From Sphingobium sp. (lineage in GTDB: Bacteria; Pseudomonadota; Alphaproteobacteria; Sphingomonadales; Sphingomonadaceae): DNA of 9,301 nucleotides. Under the pieces are notes generated by a model that worked only from the letters and a program-made list of their open reading frames with translations, was not told the DNA's origin and did no database searches. The stretch covers positions 1-9,301 of the forward strand of contig JASBTC010000047.1 in the NCBI GenBank assembly GCA_030148625.1, in the 5' to 3' direction. Every line of letters begins with the position of its first letter. Position 1 is the first letter of the stretch. This document shows positions 1 through 6,083 of this stretch, in pieces. The position numbers and the translations under genes are program-made.

Positions 1-27
1 GGTGGGGGAGCGGGCTGGTACCGCTCC

Positions 28-51
28 AGAAAGCGCTCTTTCGCGCTTTCT
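28..51. terminator. Perfect stem-loop, probable intrinsic terminator
   Basis: A 9-bp perfect inverted repeat, AGAAAGCGC (28-36) and GCGCTTTCT (43-51), encloses a 6-nt loop. The A-rich 5' arm and T-rich 3' arm resemble an intrinsic terminator that could work in either direction, although no long T-run follows on either strand. It probably ends a gene lying left of the window. The rest of 1-120 shows no convincing gene or promoter. Confidence 0.5.
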
Positions 52-120
52 CAAACCGACCCTCAGGCCGCGCTCATTGGAACACTTCATTTCATGTCTC
101 GTTGACGCGGCTTCGATACG

Positions 121-127
121 AGGAGAG
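121..127 (+). promoter_or_regulatory. Ribosome binding site of the VOC gene
   Basis: AGGAGAG lies 7 nt upstream of the ATG at 135. It decides the start of this gene in favour of 135 over the in-frame TTG at 102, which has no comparable purine-rich site before it. Confidence 0.75.
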
Positions 128-134
128 ACACGCC

Positions 135-569
135 ATGGAAGCGCAGGAACTGCATCGCGGCCGGCTGATCGACCATATCCAGCTCGTCGTTGCCGATCTG
201 CCCGCCAGCCGGACGTTCTACGAAGCGATCTTCGCGGCGCTCGACGTGCCGATCGGCGGCACCGCCGACGATTATTTCTGGGTGGACGAATTGTTCGTCT
301 CCACCGCCGACAGCGTCGCCGCGCAGGGCCGGCTCACCGGGCGCCACCATCTGGCGTTTCAGGCGATCGATCGTGCCATGGTCGATGCGTTCCATGCGGC
401 CGGGCTGGCGCATGGCGGCAAGGACAATGGCGCGCCGGGCGAGCGGCCCTATCATCCCGGCTACTATGCTGCCTTCCTGATCGATCCCGACGGTAACAAT
501 ATCGAGGCGGTCTATCATGGCGAGGCCGAGCGCAGCGCGGCGTCGGTGACGATCCGCTTCGACGCCTGA
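135..569 (+). CDS. VOC-family (glyoxalase/bleomycin-resistance fold) protein
   Basis: A 144-residue protein of the vicinal-oxygen-chelate superfamily, a group of small metal-dependent lyases, isomerases, dioxygenases and binding proteins. It begins with the typical first beta strand (IDHIQLVVADLPASRTFYEA, 12-31) and ends with the typical last module (DPDGNNIEAVYHG, 117-129). Likely metal ligands are His14, His72 (in GRHHLAF) and Glu124 (in NNIEAVYHG), the positions such proteins use. The start is the ATG after AGGAGAG. There is no signal peptide, so it should be cytoplasmic. The length fits a single VOC module pair. It is the only plus-strand gene here, converges on the hydrolase operon, and has no clear functional tie to it. 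Family confidence is high; substrate unknown. Confidence 0.9.
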   Translation: MEAQELHRGRLIDHIQLVVADLPASRTFYEAIFAALDVPIGGTADDYFWVDELFVSTADSVAAQGRLTGRHHLAFQAIDRAMVDAFHAAGLAHGGKDNGAPGERPYHPGYYAAFLIDPDGNNIEAVYHGEAERSAASVTIRFDA

Positions 570-574
570 GGGTT

Positions 575-617
575 GTCGCCGTCTGGCCCCAGCGTGTCAG
601 ACCGAGCGGACGGCGGC
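575..617. terminator. Possible bidirectional terminator hairpin between convergent genes
   Basis: In the 65-nt gap between the convergent VOC gene and the third hydrolase copy, CGCCGTC (577-583) pairs exactly with GACGGCG (609-615); wobble and G-C pairs can extend it to 575-617. The 25-nt loop is long, an alternative stem GTCTG/CAGAC (581-585 / 598-602) competes with it, and there is no T-tract. The position is right for a shared terminator, but the structure is only moderately convincing. Confidence 0.3.
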
Positions 618-634
618 GGGACAGGGCGGCCGGT

Positions 635-1378
635 TCATTTGCTCAGCGCAAAAGGAATCGCGCGACCGATCTGCGAGGGCAGGACCGAGAAATGGTCTTC
701 CTCGGGGAACTGGTCGTAACGGACCTTCAGCCCCTTGTCGGTCAGGATCCTGGCCATGTCGCGGGCATTGTCGACCATATGGTTTTCGCGGTTGTGTGCG
801 CTGGTCATATAGGTTTCGACGCTTTCGCCGCCGAGCGCCCTGGGATCCTTTGTGACCGAGGCACGAAGGCTCGCCTCCATTTCAGCGACATAGGCGTCGG
901 TCTTGTACTCCTCGAGTTCGCCGATGCCGATATAGATGCGGGCGGCGCGCTGTGCCGGGCTAGGGGACAGCGCCAGCGCTTCCTTGATCAGCGCGGCATC
1001 GTGCCACCAGATCGATGGGCTCAGCGCCAGATAGGTCTGGAACCAGTCGGGATGATTGATCAGCGTGCGCAGGGTGAAAAGGCCGCCCAGTGAATGGCCG
1101 GCGAGTGCCTGGCGGTTGCGATCGATCGGGAAGCGCTTCTCGATATCGGGTTTCACCCGTTCCTGGACGAAGCGGATCATCGCCTCATACCCGCCGCTGT
1201 CCTTGGGGATTACCTTGCTGACAGGGCGAGGCAGGTCCGATCGGGTGGTCAGGTCGTGCGGCCGACGCTTCATGTCGAACGCGCCGTCGATGGGATAACC
1301 GATGCCGACCACCACCGCAGGTTCCACCTTGCTGCGCAGGCCGAAATCCAGATTGGTGCGGATCACCTCCGCCGCCAT
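635..1378 (-). CDS. C-terminal fragment of the frameshifted hydrolase (catalytic part)
   Basis: This 247-residue reading frame carries the nucleophile motif AGHSLGGLFTLRT, the ALSPSIWW strand, the GELEEY acid region and the catalytic-His motif EEDHFSVLP. It starts only 5 nt after the TGA that ends the N-terminal fragment, so translation re-initiation is conceivable. It has no signal peptide and lacks the first strands of the fold, so a secreted active enzyme is unlikely unless the deletion is a sequencing artefact. Confidence 0.5.
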   Translation of the reverse strand: MAAEVIRTNLDFGLRSKVEPAVVVGIGYPIDGAFDMKRRPHDLTTRSDLPRPVSKVIPKDSGGYEAMIRFVQERVKPDIEKRFPIDRNRQALAGHSLGGLFTLRTLINHPDWFQTYLALSPSIWWHDAALIKEALALSPSPAQRAARIYIGIGELEEYKTDAYVAEMEASLRASVTKDPRALGGESVETYMTSAHNRENHMVDNARDMARILTDKGLKVRYDQFPEEDHFSVLPSQIGRAIPFALSK

Positions 1379-1383
1379 CGGTG

Positions 1384-1611
1384 TCAGGCATTGCCGTCCA
1401 TGATATAGATCACCGGATAGCCCGCCTTGGGCGCGGGACCCGTAGGCGGCGCGACGATGATGCGATAGTTCAGCCCTTCGGCCGAGACCAGATCGTGGGT
1501 GGCGATCGACAGGAAGGGTTTTTCCGCCCTGGGCGGCTTGTCGGCATGGGACGGGGTGGCCCCCGTGAGCGCCGCTGCCACGAACAGCGCGATGGATGTG
1601 ATCGGTTTCAT
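1384..1611 (-). CDS. N-terminal fragment of the frameshifted hydrolase
   Basis: The 75 residues before the premature TGA hold the signal peptide and the first two strands only, with no catalytic residue. If made, it would be an exported, inactive peptide. The in-frame ATG at 1650 is rejected as the start because the signal peptide begins at 1611 and GGAGA precedes that codon. Confidence 0.5.
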   Translation of the reverse strand: MKPITSIALFVAAALTGATPSHADKPPRAEKPFLSIATHDLVSAEGLNYRIIVAPPTGPAPKAGYPVIYIMDGNA

Positions 1612-1646
1612 GGCTGGTCTCCGGAATGGCTTGCGAGGGCGCGCGT

Positions 1647-2597
1647 TCATTTGCGCAGCGCGAAGGGAACGGCGCGGCCGAATTCCGACGGCAGCACCGA
1701 GAAGTGATCCTCTTCGGGGAACAGGTCGAACCTCACTGTCACGCCCTTGTCGCCGAGCGACTTCGCCATCGCGCGGGCCTTGTCGACCATATGCTGCTTG
1801 CGGCTGCTCATCGCTGCCACGAACGCCTCGACGCTCTCGCTGCCCAACGATTTGGGATCGGCGGCGAAGAGGATGCGGGCCTGCGCCTCCACCTCCGCCC
1901 GATACTTTGTCGTCAGATATTCTTCGAGTTCACCGACGCCGATATAGACGCGCGCCGCGCGTTGCGCAGGACTTGCCGACAGCGCCGCCGCTTCCTTGAG
2001 CAGCAGGGCATCGTTCCACCAGATCGACGGGCTGAGCGCCAGATAGGTCTGGAACCAGTCGGGGTGGTTCATCAGCGTGCGCAGCGTGAACAGCCCGCCC
2101 AGCGAATGGCCGGCGAGCGTCTGGCGCGTCCTGTCGATCGCGAAGCGCTTTTCGATATCGGGCTTCACCCGTTCCTGGATGAAGCGGATCATATTCTCAT
2201 ATCCGCCGATCTTGCTGGTCCCGGCATCCGAGGGCACCGGCGACGGCGTCGTCAGGTCCCAGTCGCGGCGCGAGAGATCGAACGCGCCGTCGATCGGATA
2301 GCCGATGCCGACCACCACCGCCGGTTCCACCTTCGCCCGCGTGCCGAAGTCGAGATTGGTGCGGATCACCTCCGACACGAAGGGCGCCCAGGCATTGCCA
2401 TCGACCACATAGATCACCGGATAGCCAGCCGCCGGCGCGGGACCGGCCGGCGGTGGGACGATGATACGGTAGGTCAGCCCCTCGGCCGATTTCAGATCGT
2501 GCACGGGGATTGGCAGGAACGGCTCATCGGCGTGCGCCGGCGTCACCGCTGCCAGACCCGCCGCCAGGGCAAATGTCAGGAATCGGATGGATTTCAT
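1647..2597 (-). CDS. Periplasmic alpha/beta-hydrolase, IroE/Fes-like esterase (copy 2)
   Basis: A 316-residue predicted esterase of the alpha/beta-hydrolase superfamily (COG2819 / IroE-Fes-like group). Characterised relatives hydrolyse ester bonds in siderophores such as enterobactin and salmochelin. A Sec signal peptide spans about 1-23 (ending PAHA before DEPFLP), so it should act in the periplasm. The nucleophile is Ser165 in AGHSLGG; the catalytic His is His298 in PEEDHFSVLP; a candidate acid or supporting residue is Glu225 in GELEEY, conserved in all three copies. The ATG at 2597 is chosen because the signal peptide starts there and GGAGAA lies 5 nt upstream, not the in-frame ATG at 2669. 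By ungapped hand count it matches copy 3 (2666-3616) at about 226 of 316 residues. It sits 35 nt before the broken copy and 68 nt after copy 3. Fold and chemistry are secure; the ester cleaved is not known. Confidence 0.92.
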   Translation of the reverse strand: MKSIRFLTFALAAGLAAVTPAHADEPFLPIPVHDLKSAEGLTYRIIVPPPAGPAPAAGYPVIYVVDGNAWAPFVSEVIRTNLDFGTRAKVEPAVVVGIGYPIDGAFDLSRRDWDLTTPSPVPSDAGTSKIGGYENMIRFIQERVKPDIEKRFAIDRTRQTLAGHSLGGLFTLRTLMNHPDWFQTYLALSPSIWWNDALLLKEAAALSASPAQRAARVYIGVGELEEYLTTKYRAEVEAQARILFAADPKSLGSESVEAFVAAMSSRKQHMVDKARAMAKSLGDKGVTVRFDLFPEEDHFSVLPSEFGRAVPFALRK

Positions 2598-2621
2598 GCC
2601 TTTTCTCCAGAAAATCTTGCC

Positions 2622-2664
2622 TGCCGGCATGGGTGCCGCCGCGCCACCCGAGGAAGAGCCGGCA
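2622..2664 (-). other. Intergenic nested stem-loop between hydrolase copies 3 and 2
   Basis: In the 68-nt gap, TGCCGGC (2622-2628) pairs with GCCGGCA (2658-2664), and inside that GGGTG (2631-2635) pairs with CACCC (2645-2649). No T-run follows, so it is not a classical terminator. In an operon transcript such a structure could mark a processing point or protect the upstream message. The role is inferred; only the complementarity is seen. Confidence 0.35.
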
Positions 2665-2665
2665 C

Positions 2666-3616
2666 TCATTTGCGCAGCGCGAACGGAACGGCGCGGCCGA
2701 ACTCCGACGCCAGCACCGAGAAATGATCCTCTTCCGGGAAGAAATCGAAATGTACGTCGAGCCCCTTTTCACCGAGGATCTTCGCCATCTGCCGGGCATT
2801 GTCGACCATCTTGCCCGAGCTTTTGCGGACCTCCGCCATATAGGCTTCGACGCTCATACCACCGAGCGAGGCAGGATCGGCAGCGGCTTTGGCACGCAAG
2901 CCGGCCTCCATCGCCTGAAGAAATTGCGGCGTATAATATTGCTCGAGCTGGCCGATGCCGAGATAGACGCGCGCCTTGCGCTGGGGGGAGGACGCACCCA
3001 AGGCCGCCGCTTCCTTCAGCAACGCGGAATTGTTCCACCAGATCGACGGGCTGAGGGCCAGATAATTCTGGAACCAGTCGGGATGGTTCATCAGCGTGCG
3101 CAGAGTGAACAGCCCGCCCAGCGAATGACCCGCCAGCGTCTGGCGCGCGCGATCGATCCGGAAGCGCTTCTCGATATCGGGTTTCACCCGATCCTGGATG
3201 AAGCGGATCATGTCCTCATAGCCGCCGATCTTGCCGCCGCGCGAATCCGAGGGCGCAGAAGACGGCGTCGTCAGATCCCAGGTGCGCCGTGTCAGATCGA
3301 AAGCACCGTCGATGGGATAACCGATACCGACGACCACCGCCGGCTCCACCTTGGCCTGTGTCCCGAAATCCAGATTGGTGCGGATCACCTCCGACGCCAT
3401 CATCGTCCAGGCATTGCCGTCCACGATATAGATCACCGGATATCCCGCCGCCGGCGCGGGGCCGGCGGGCGGGGCAGTGATGATGCGATAGGTCAATCCC
3501 TCGGCGGAGGTCTGATCATGCGTCGCCGCCGGCAGGAACGGCTTGTCCGCCTGCGCGACGGCGGGCACCGACAGCACCGCCGCCATGCAGAGCGCGATGA
3601 GCGAGAAGACTCTCAT
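2666..3616 (-). CDS. Periplasmic alpha/beta-hydrolase, IroE/Fes-like esterase (copy 3, receptor-proximal)
   Basis: A 316-residue paralogue of the hydrolase at 1647-2597, same length, and first of the three behind the receptor. The signal peptide MRVFSLIALCMAAVLSVPAV ends near AQA (about 23). Catalytic motifs lie at identical numbering: Ser165 in AGHSLGG and His298 in PEEDHFSVLA. The acid region reads GQLEQY instead of GELEEY, so Glu225 is kept while positions 223 and 226 become Gln. The start ATG has a strong GGAGGGAGA site 6 nt upstream. It begins 22 nt after the receptor stop, so co-transcription is very likely, and a partnership between import and periplasmic ester cleavage is plausible. 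Related enzymes include the periplasmic siderophore esterase IroE; this copy could equally act on another acyl ester. The exact substrate is unknown. Confidence 0.92.
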   Translation of the reverse strand: MRVFSLIALCMAAVLSVPAVAQADKPFLPAATHDQTSAEGLTYRIITAPPAGPAPAAGYPVIYIVDGNAWTMMASEVIRTNLDFGTQAKVEPAVVVGIGYPIDGAFDLTRRTWDLTTPSSAPSDSRGGKIGGYEDMIRFIQDRVKPDIEKRFRIDRARQTLAGHSLGGLFTLRTLMNHPDWFQNYLALSPSIWWNNSALLKEAAALGASSPQRKARVYLGIGQLEQYYTPQFLQAMEAGLRAKAAADPASLGGMSVEAYMAEVRKSSGKMVDNARQMAKILGEKGLDVHFDFFPEEDHFSVLASEFGRAVPFALRK

Positions 3617-3638
3617 GTTCGGTCTCCCTCCGCACCCA

Positions 3639-5828
3639 TCAGAATTTAACGTCGAGCGCGAGGCCGAAGGTGCGCGGCATCATCAGGATGCCGCGATTGT
3701 CGAGGCCCATCGATGCCAGCTTGTGGCTGTCGGTCACGTTGCGGATATAGGCGCGCGCCGTCCAGCGATCGTTGGAGATCGATGCGTTCAGATCGCCGAT
3801 GGCATAGCCGGGAATGCGCATGTTCGTCGGATCGTCGCGGAACTCCGACCAGCTGTGGCTGGACCAGCGGATGCCGCCACCCAGATGCAGATCCCAGTCG
3901 CCGCCCAGCGGTACCGCATAATCCGCCAGGAACGATCCGCTCCACGATGGTGTGGCCGGCGCTCGATCGCCCGCCCGCGCACCGACATCGGGTAGGTCCT
4001 GGCGAAGCTTCAGGCCGAAATAGGCCGCGGTCGCGGTCAGTGTCAGGTTCCGCACCGGGCGCAGCGTGCCGGTGAATTCCAGGCCGCCGCCATTCGCCTT
4101 GCCGCCATTGGTCGTGAAGCCGAACACCCCATCGGGCGTCTGGCCGAACACGAACATGTCGGTCCAGTTCAGATAATAGACGGTCATGTCGATCGATGCG
4201 CGATCGTCGAGGAAATCGGCGCGCACGCCGGCTTCGTATGAGATCATGCTGTCATTGTCGTAACCGGCGGGTACGCCCGGCCAGCTGTTGTTGGGATTGG
4301 TGCTGCCGGCGCGGAAACCGGTCGCGATGCGCGCGAACATCATCAAATCGTCGCTGGCGATATAGCGGGTGCCGAGCGACCAGGTCGTCGCGCTGTTCTT
4401 CGTGCGCGACGAATCGCTCGTCTCGCCGGTTGGGAAGAATACGCTTTCCCCGCGACTGTTGAACCTGTCGGAAATCCACGAGTGGCGGATCCCGCCCGAC
4501 ACGTCCCACTTGTCGGTGATCTTGTAAGTCGCGTTGGCGAACAGCGACTTGTCGGTATAGCGGGCATCGATGTACGAATTGAAGATCGGCGGCAGGCTGG
4601 TGATCGGCGATCCGTCCGCATTTTGCGGGATGGTGAGCGCTTTTCCGTTGGTCTTCTCGACCGTATAATAACCGCCGACGACCCAGGTGAGCGGCTGATC
4701 GGCCGACGAGGCGAGCCGGATTTCCTGCGTATATTTCCTGGTCTGGTTGGGCGCATCGAAGACGCCGAGCGCATCGGTGATGGCGCCCCCGGTATAGCCC
4801 GCGACGAAATCGCGCACGAAGAAAGTATAGTCCGCCGTGAAGCTTCGCACGACTTTCGAATAGCCGCTGACCGAGGTCAGGTTGACCGGCCCGAAATCAT
4901 AGCGCGCGGTGAGCGAACCGAGTTCGAAATCCTGCGCGGTCGGCTGCGCGACCGGCGAGAAATTGATGTAGTCGCCGTAGAGCGGCGTTGCCGTGCCGGG
5001 CACGAGCTGGGTCATGGCGCGATCGCCGGATTCGAATTTGGTCTTCATCCACTGGGCGTCGATCGTGAAATCGTCGCTGGGTGTCAGCCGGGCCGCGATG
5101 CGCACGCCGTGCTGCTTCACCCAGTTGGTGCCTTTGTCCCCGGTCGCGATATTGGTCTGGAAACCGGGTGTCTCCTGATAGAAGCCGCTGACGCGCAGAC
5201 CAAGCAGGCCGGGCACGACCGGCACGTTGACCGCGGCCCGCGCGCCGAGCCCGATGCCCTCGCCGCCGTCGACCGCGGTGCCCTCCACGCCGGCGGCGAC
5301 GGAGAAATCGTCCACATCGCCGCTCCTGGTGACGTATTTGATCAGGCCGCCGATCGTGCTGTCGCCATAGAGCGTGCCCTGCGGACCGCGCAGCACTTCC
5401 ACCCGATCCACGTCATAGGGAAACAGGTCGATCGCCTTGAAGGTGGCCGCGCCATTGGCGCCGTGCACCGTGGTCGGGATGTCGTCGATATAGATGGCAG
5501 TGCCCGAAATCGGTGAATTCGATTGGGAAACGCCGCGGATATTGAACCGGCTTTCACCGGCCGCGCCGCTGGTGCCCGGCTGATAGGTCAGGCCCGGAAT
5601 ATAGCCGGCAATGTCGGAGAAACGGGTCGCGCCCTGACGCTCCATCATGTCGCCGGTCACCGCGCTGATCGAGATCGGCACGTCGCGCAGCTTTTCCTCG
5701 CGCTTCTGCGCGGTGACGATGATCTCGTCAGATGCCCCGGCGTCCGTGCCATTGTCCTGCGCGAATGCCGCATTGCTGGTCATCGCCAACGCCGCAAGCG
5801 AAAGACCTGTGAACCATTTGGATTTCAT
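3639..5828 (-). CDS. TonB-dependent outer-membrane receptor
   Basis: A 729-residue outer-membrane transporter that uses TonB-ExbBD energy to bring a scarce ligand (ferric siderophore, glycan, peptide or similar) into the periplasm. A signal peptide spans about 1-23 (cleavage at AFA before Q24). The TonB box is EIIVTA at 35-40. The plug domain covers about 46-170, with the NIRGV segment (96-100) and VEVLRGPQGTLYG (143-155). A 22-strand barrel follows and ends in the aromatic-terminated LALDVKF typical of outer-membrane barrels. There is no N-terminal STN signalling domain and no sigma/anti-sigma pair nearby, so FecIR-type surface signalling is not supported. An A+G-rich site (AGGGGGGA) precedes the ATG. 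It heads an operon with three periplasmic hydrolases and carries the shared regulatory module upstream. Transporter identity is certain; ligand unknown. Confidence 0.95.
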   Translation of the reverse strand: MKSKWFTGLSLAALAMTSNAAFAQDNGTDAGASDEIIVTAQKREEKLRDVPISISAVTGDMMERQGATRFSDIAGYIPGLTYQPGTSGAAGESRFNIRGVSQSNSPISGTAIYIDDIPTTVHGANGAATFKAIDLFPYDVDRVEVLRGPQGTLYGDSTIGGLIKYVTRSGDVDDFSVAAGVEGTAVDGGEGIGLGARAAVNVPVVPGLLGLRVSGFYQETPGFQTNIATGDKGTNWVKQHGVRIAARLTPSDDFTIDAQWMKTKFESGDRAMTQLVPGTATPLYGDYINFSPVAQPTAQDFELGSLTARYDFGPVNLTSVSGYSKVVRSFTADYTFFVRDFVAGYTGGAITDALGVFDAPNQTRKYTQEIRLASSADQPLTWVVGGYYTVEKTNGKALTIPQNADGSPITSLPPIFNSYIDARYTDKSLFANATYKITDKWDVSGGIRHSWISDRFNSRGESVFFPTGETSDSSRTKNSATTWSLGTRYIASDDLMMFARIATGFRAGSTNPNNSWPGVPAGYDNDSMISYEAGVRADFLDDRASIDMTVYYLNWTDMFVFGQTPDGVFGFTTNGGKANGGGLEFTGTLRPVRNLTLTATAAYFGLKLRQDLPDVGARAGDRAPATPSWSGSFLADYAVPLGGDWDLHLGGGIRWSSHSWSEFRDDPTNMRIPGYAIGDLNASISNDRWTARAYIRNVTDSHKLASMGLDNRGILMMPRTFGLALDVKF

Positions 5829-5864
5829 TGCTCAATCCCCCCTGATGAAGTGAATGCGGCCAAG

Positions 5865-5879
5865 CCCGGTTCGTCCGGG
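5865..5879 (-). other. Small hairpin in the receptor mRNA leader
   Basis: CCCGG (5865-5869) and CCGGG (5875-5879) form a 5-bp stem with a 5-nt loop, about 37 nt before the receptor start codon. The other promoter-module copy lacks an equivalent. It may be incidental in GC-rich DNA. Confidence 0.2.
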
Positions 5880-5901
5880 GCGTGTTGCCTTGAGCGCAGT
5901 C

Positions 5902-5968
5902 TTCCGCAGCTCAGAACTCAAGAATATGGGGGTAGATCGTTGATGTGTTTTAGCTGAGCTAAACGATC
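5902..5968 (-). promoter_or_regulatory. Promoter/operator module of the receptor operon (copy A)
   Basis: This stretch recurs upstream of the beta-lactamase-family gene at 7336-7402; 45 of 52 bases (5917-5968 against 7351-7402) match without gaps. On the coding strand it contains a perfect TTTAGCTCAGCTAAA palindrome (5949-5963), enclosed by an outer dyad AGATCGTT/AACGATCT (5962-5969 and 5934-5941). A possible -10, CATATT (5923-5928), lies 17 nt from AAAACA (5946-5951), a poor -35 that overlaps the palindrome, as expected for an activator- or repressor-controlled promoter. An 8-base block, TTCCGCAG on the plus strand (5902-5909), is kept at the same distance in both copies, just where the transcript would begin. 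The predicted leader is about 90 nt. The regulator is unknown; the palindrome shape is compatible with a LysR-type or other dimeric factor. Confidence 0.7.
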
Positions 5969-6005
5969 TGAGCGCGATCGAACCATATGCCGCCGCCAAA
6001 CACCA

Positions 6006-6045
6006 ACGCCGCGAAAAGCGCCTCGCTTGGGGCCTTTCGCGGCGT
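6006..6045 (-). terminator. Strong stem-loop after the beta-lactamase-family gene
   Basis: An 11-bp perfect inverted repeat, ACGCCGCGAAA (6006-6016) and TTTCGCGGCGT (6035-6045), encloses an 18-nt loop. It lies 38 nt past the stop of the serine hydrolase gene and before the receptor promoter. GAAA/TTTC at the inner end of the stem resembles intrinsic terminators, but the T-tract after it on the minus strand is weak (TTGGTGTTTGG). It would separate the serine hydrolase transcript from the receptor operon. The rest of 5970-6083 shows no gene. Confidence 0.55.
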
Positions 6046-6083
6046 CATGATGTGCCGGTGCGGATGATGGCGTTGCGCCGGAC

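Larger units (their letters stand above)
635..1611 (-). pseudogene. Third tandem IroE/Fes-like periplasmic hydrolase, frameshifted
   Basis: Last of three tandem alpha/beta-hydrolase paralogues. Read from the ATG at 1611 (GGAGA 6 nt upstream), it encodes a signal peptide (MKPITSIALFVAAALTG..., cleavage likely after SHA at about 23) and the conserved start of the fold as far as GYPVIYIMDGNA. There the frame meets TGA (1384-1386). The next frame immediately resumes the family sequence with MAAEVIRTNLDFG at 1378. The intact sisters have TGG (Trp70) after GNA; restoring one G to the TG here (a C on the plus strand near 1385) gives W-T-P-M-A-A-E and a continuous protein of about 325 residues. All later family motifs are intact: GHSLGG, the ELEEY acid region and PEEDHFSVLP. 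The decay is therefore recent or a sequencing error. No slippery heptamer suggests programmed shifting. Confidence 0.85.

Noticed and set aside
2..496. Plus-strand open frame overlapping the VOC gene in another frame
   Set aside because: The Arg/Ala-rich composition is that of a shadow frame; the VOC frame has the ribosome binding site and family motifs.
1376..1395. Programmed frameshifting or stop-codon recoding in the third hydrolase
   Set aside because: A -1 shift would be needed, but no slippery heptamer or obvious downstream stimulatory structure is present; UGA-C is a leaky context but read-through would stay in the wrong frame.
1626..3649. Plus-strand open frames of 366 and 379 codons opposite hydrolase copies 2 and 3
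   Set aside because: The two resemble each other only because the antisense genes are paralogues; no independent protein signature.
4482..5516. Long plus-strand open frame (344 codons) opposite the receptor gene
   Set aside because: Antisense to a clear receptor gene; its arginine/aspartate/glycine-rich translation has no recognisable domain and is typical of GC-rich mirror frames.
3639..5828. FecA-type signalling receptor
   Set aside because: No STN domain precedes the plug (the TonB box follows about 11 residues after the signal peptide) and no FecI/FecR genes are in the window.
5934..5969. Fur, Irr or RirA iron box in the shared module
   Set aside because: TTTAGCTCAGCTAAA resembles the Irr-type TTAGAA...TTCTAA layout in shape only; the GC core differs and no GATAAT-type Fur repeats are present, so iron control cannot be claimed.
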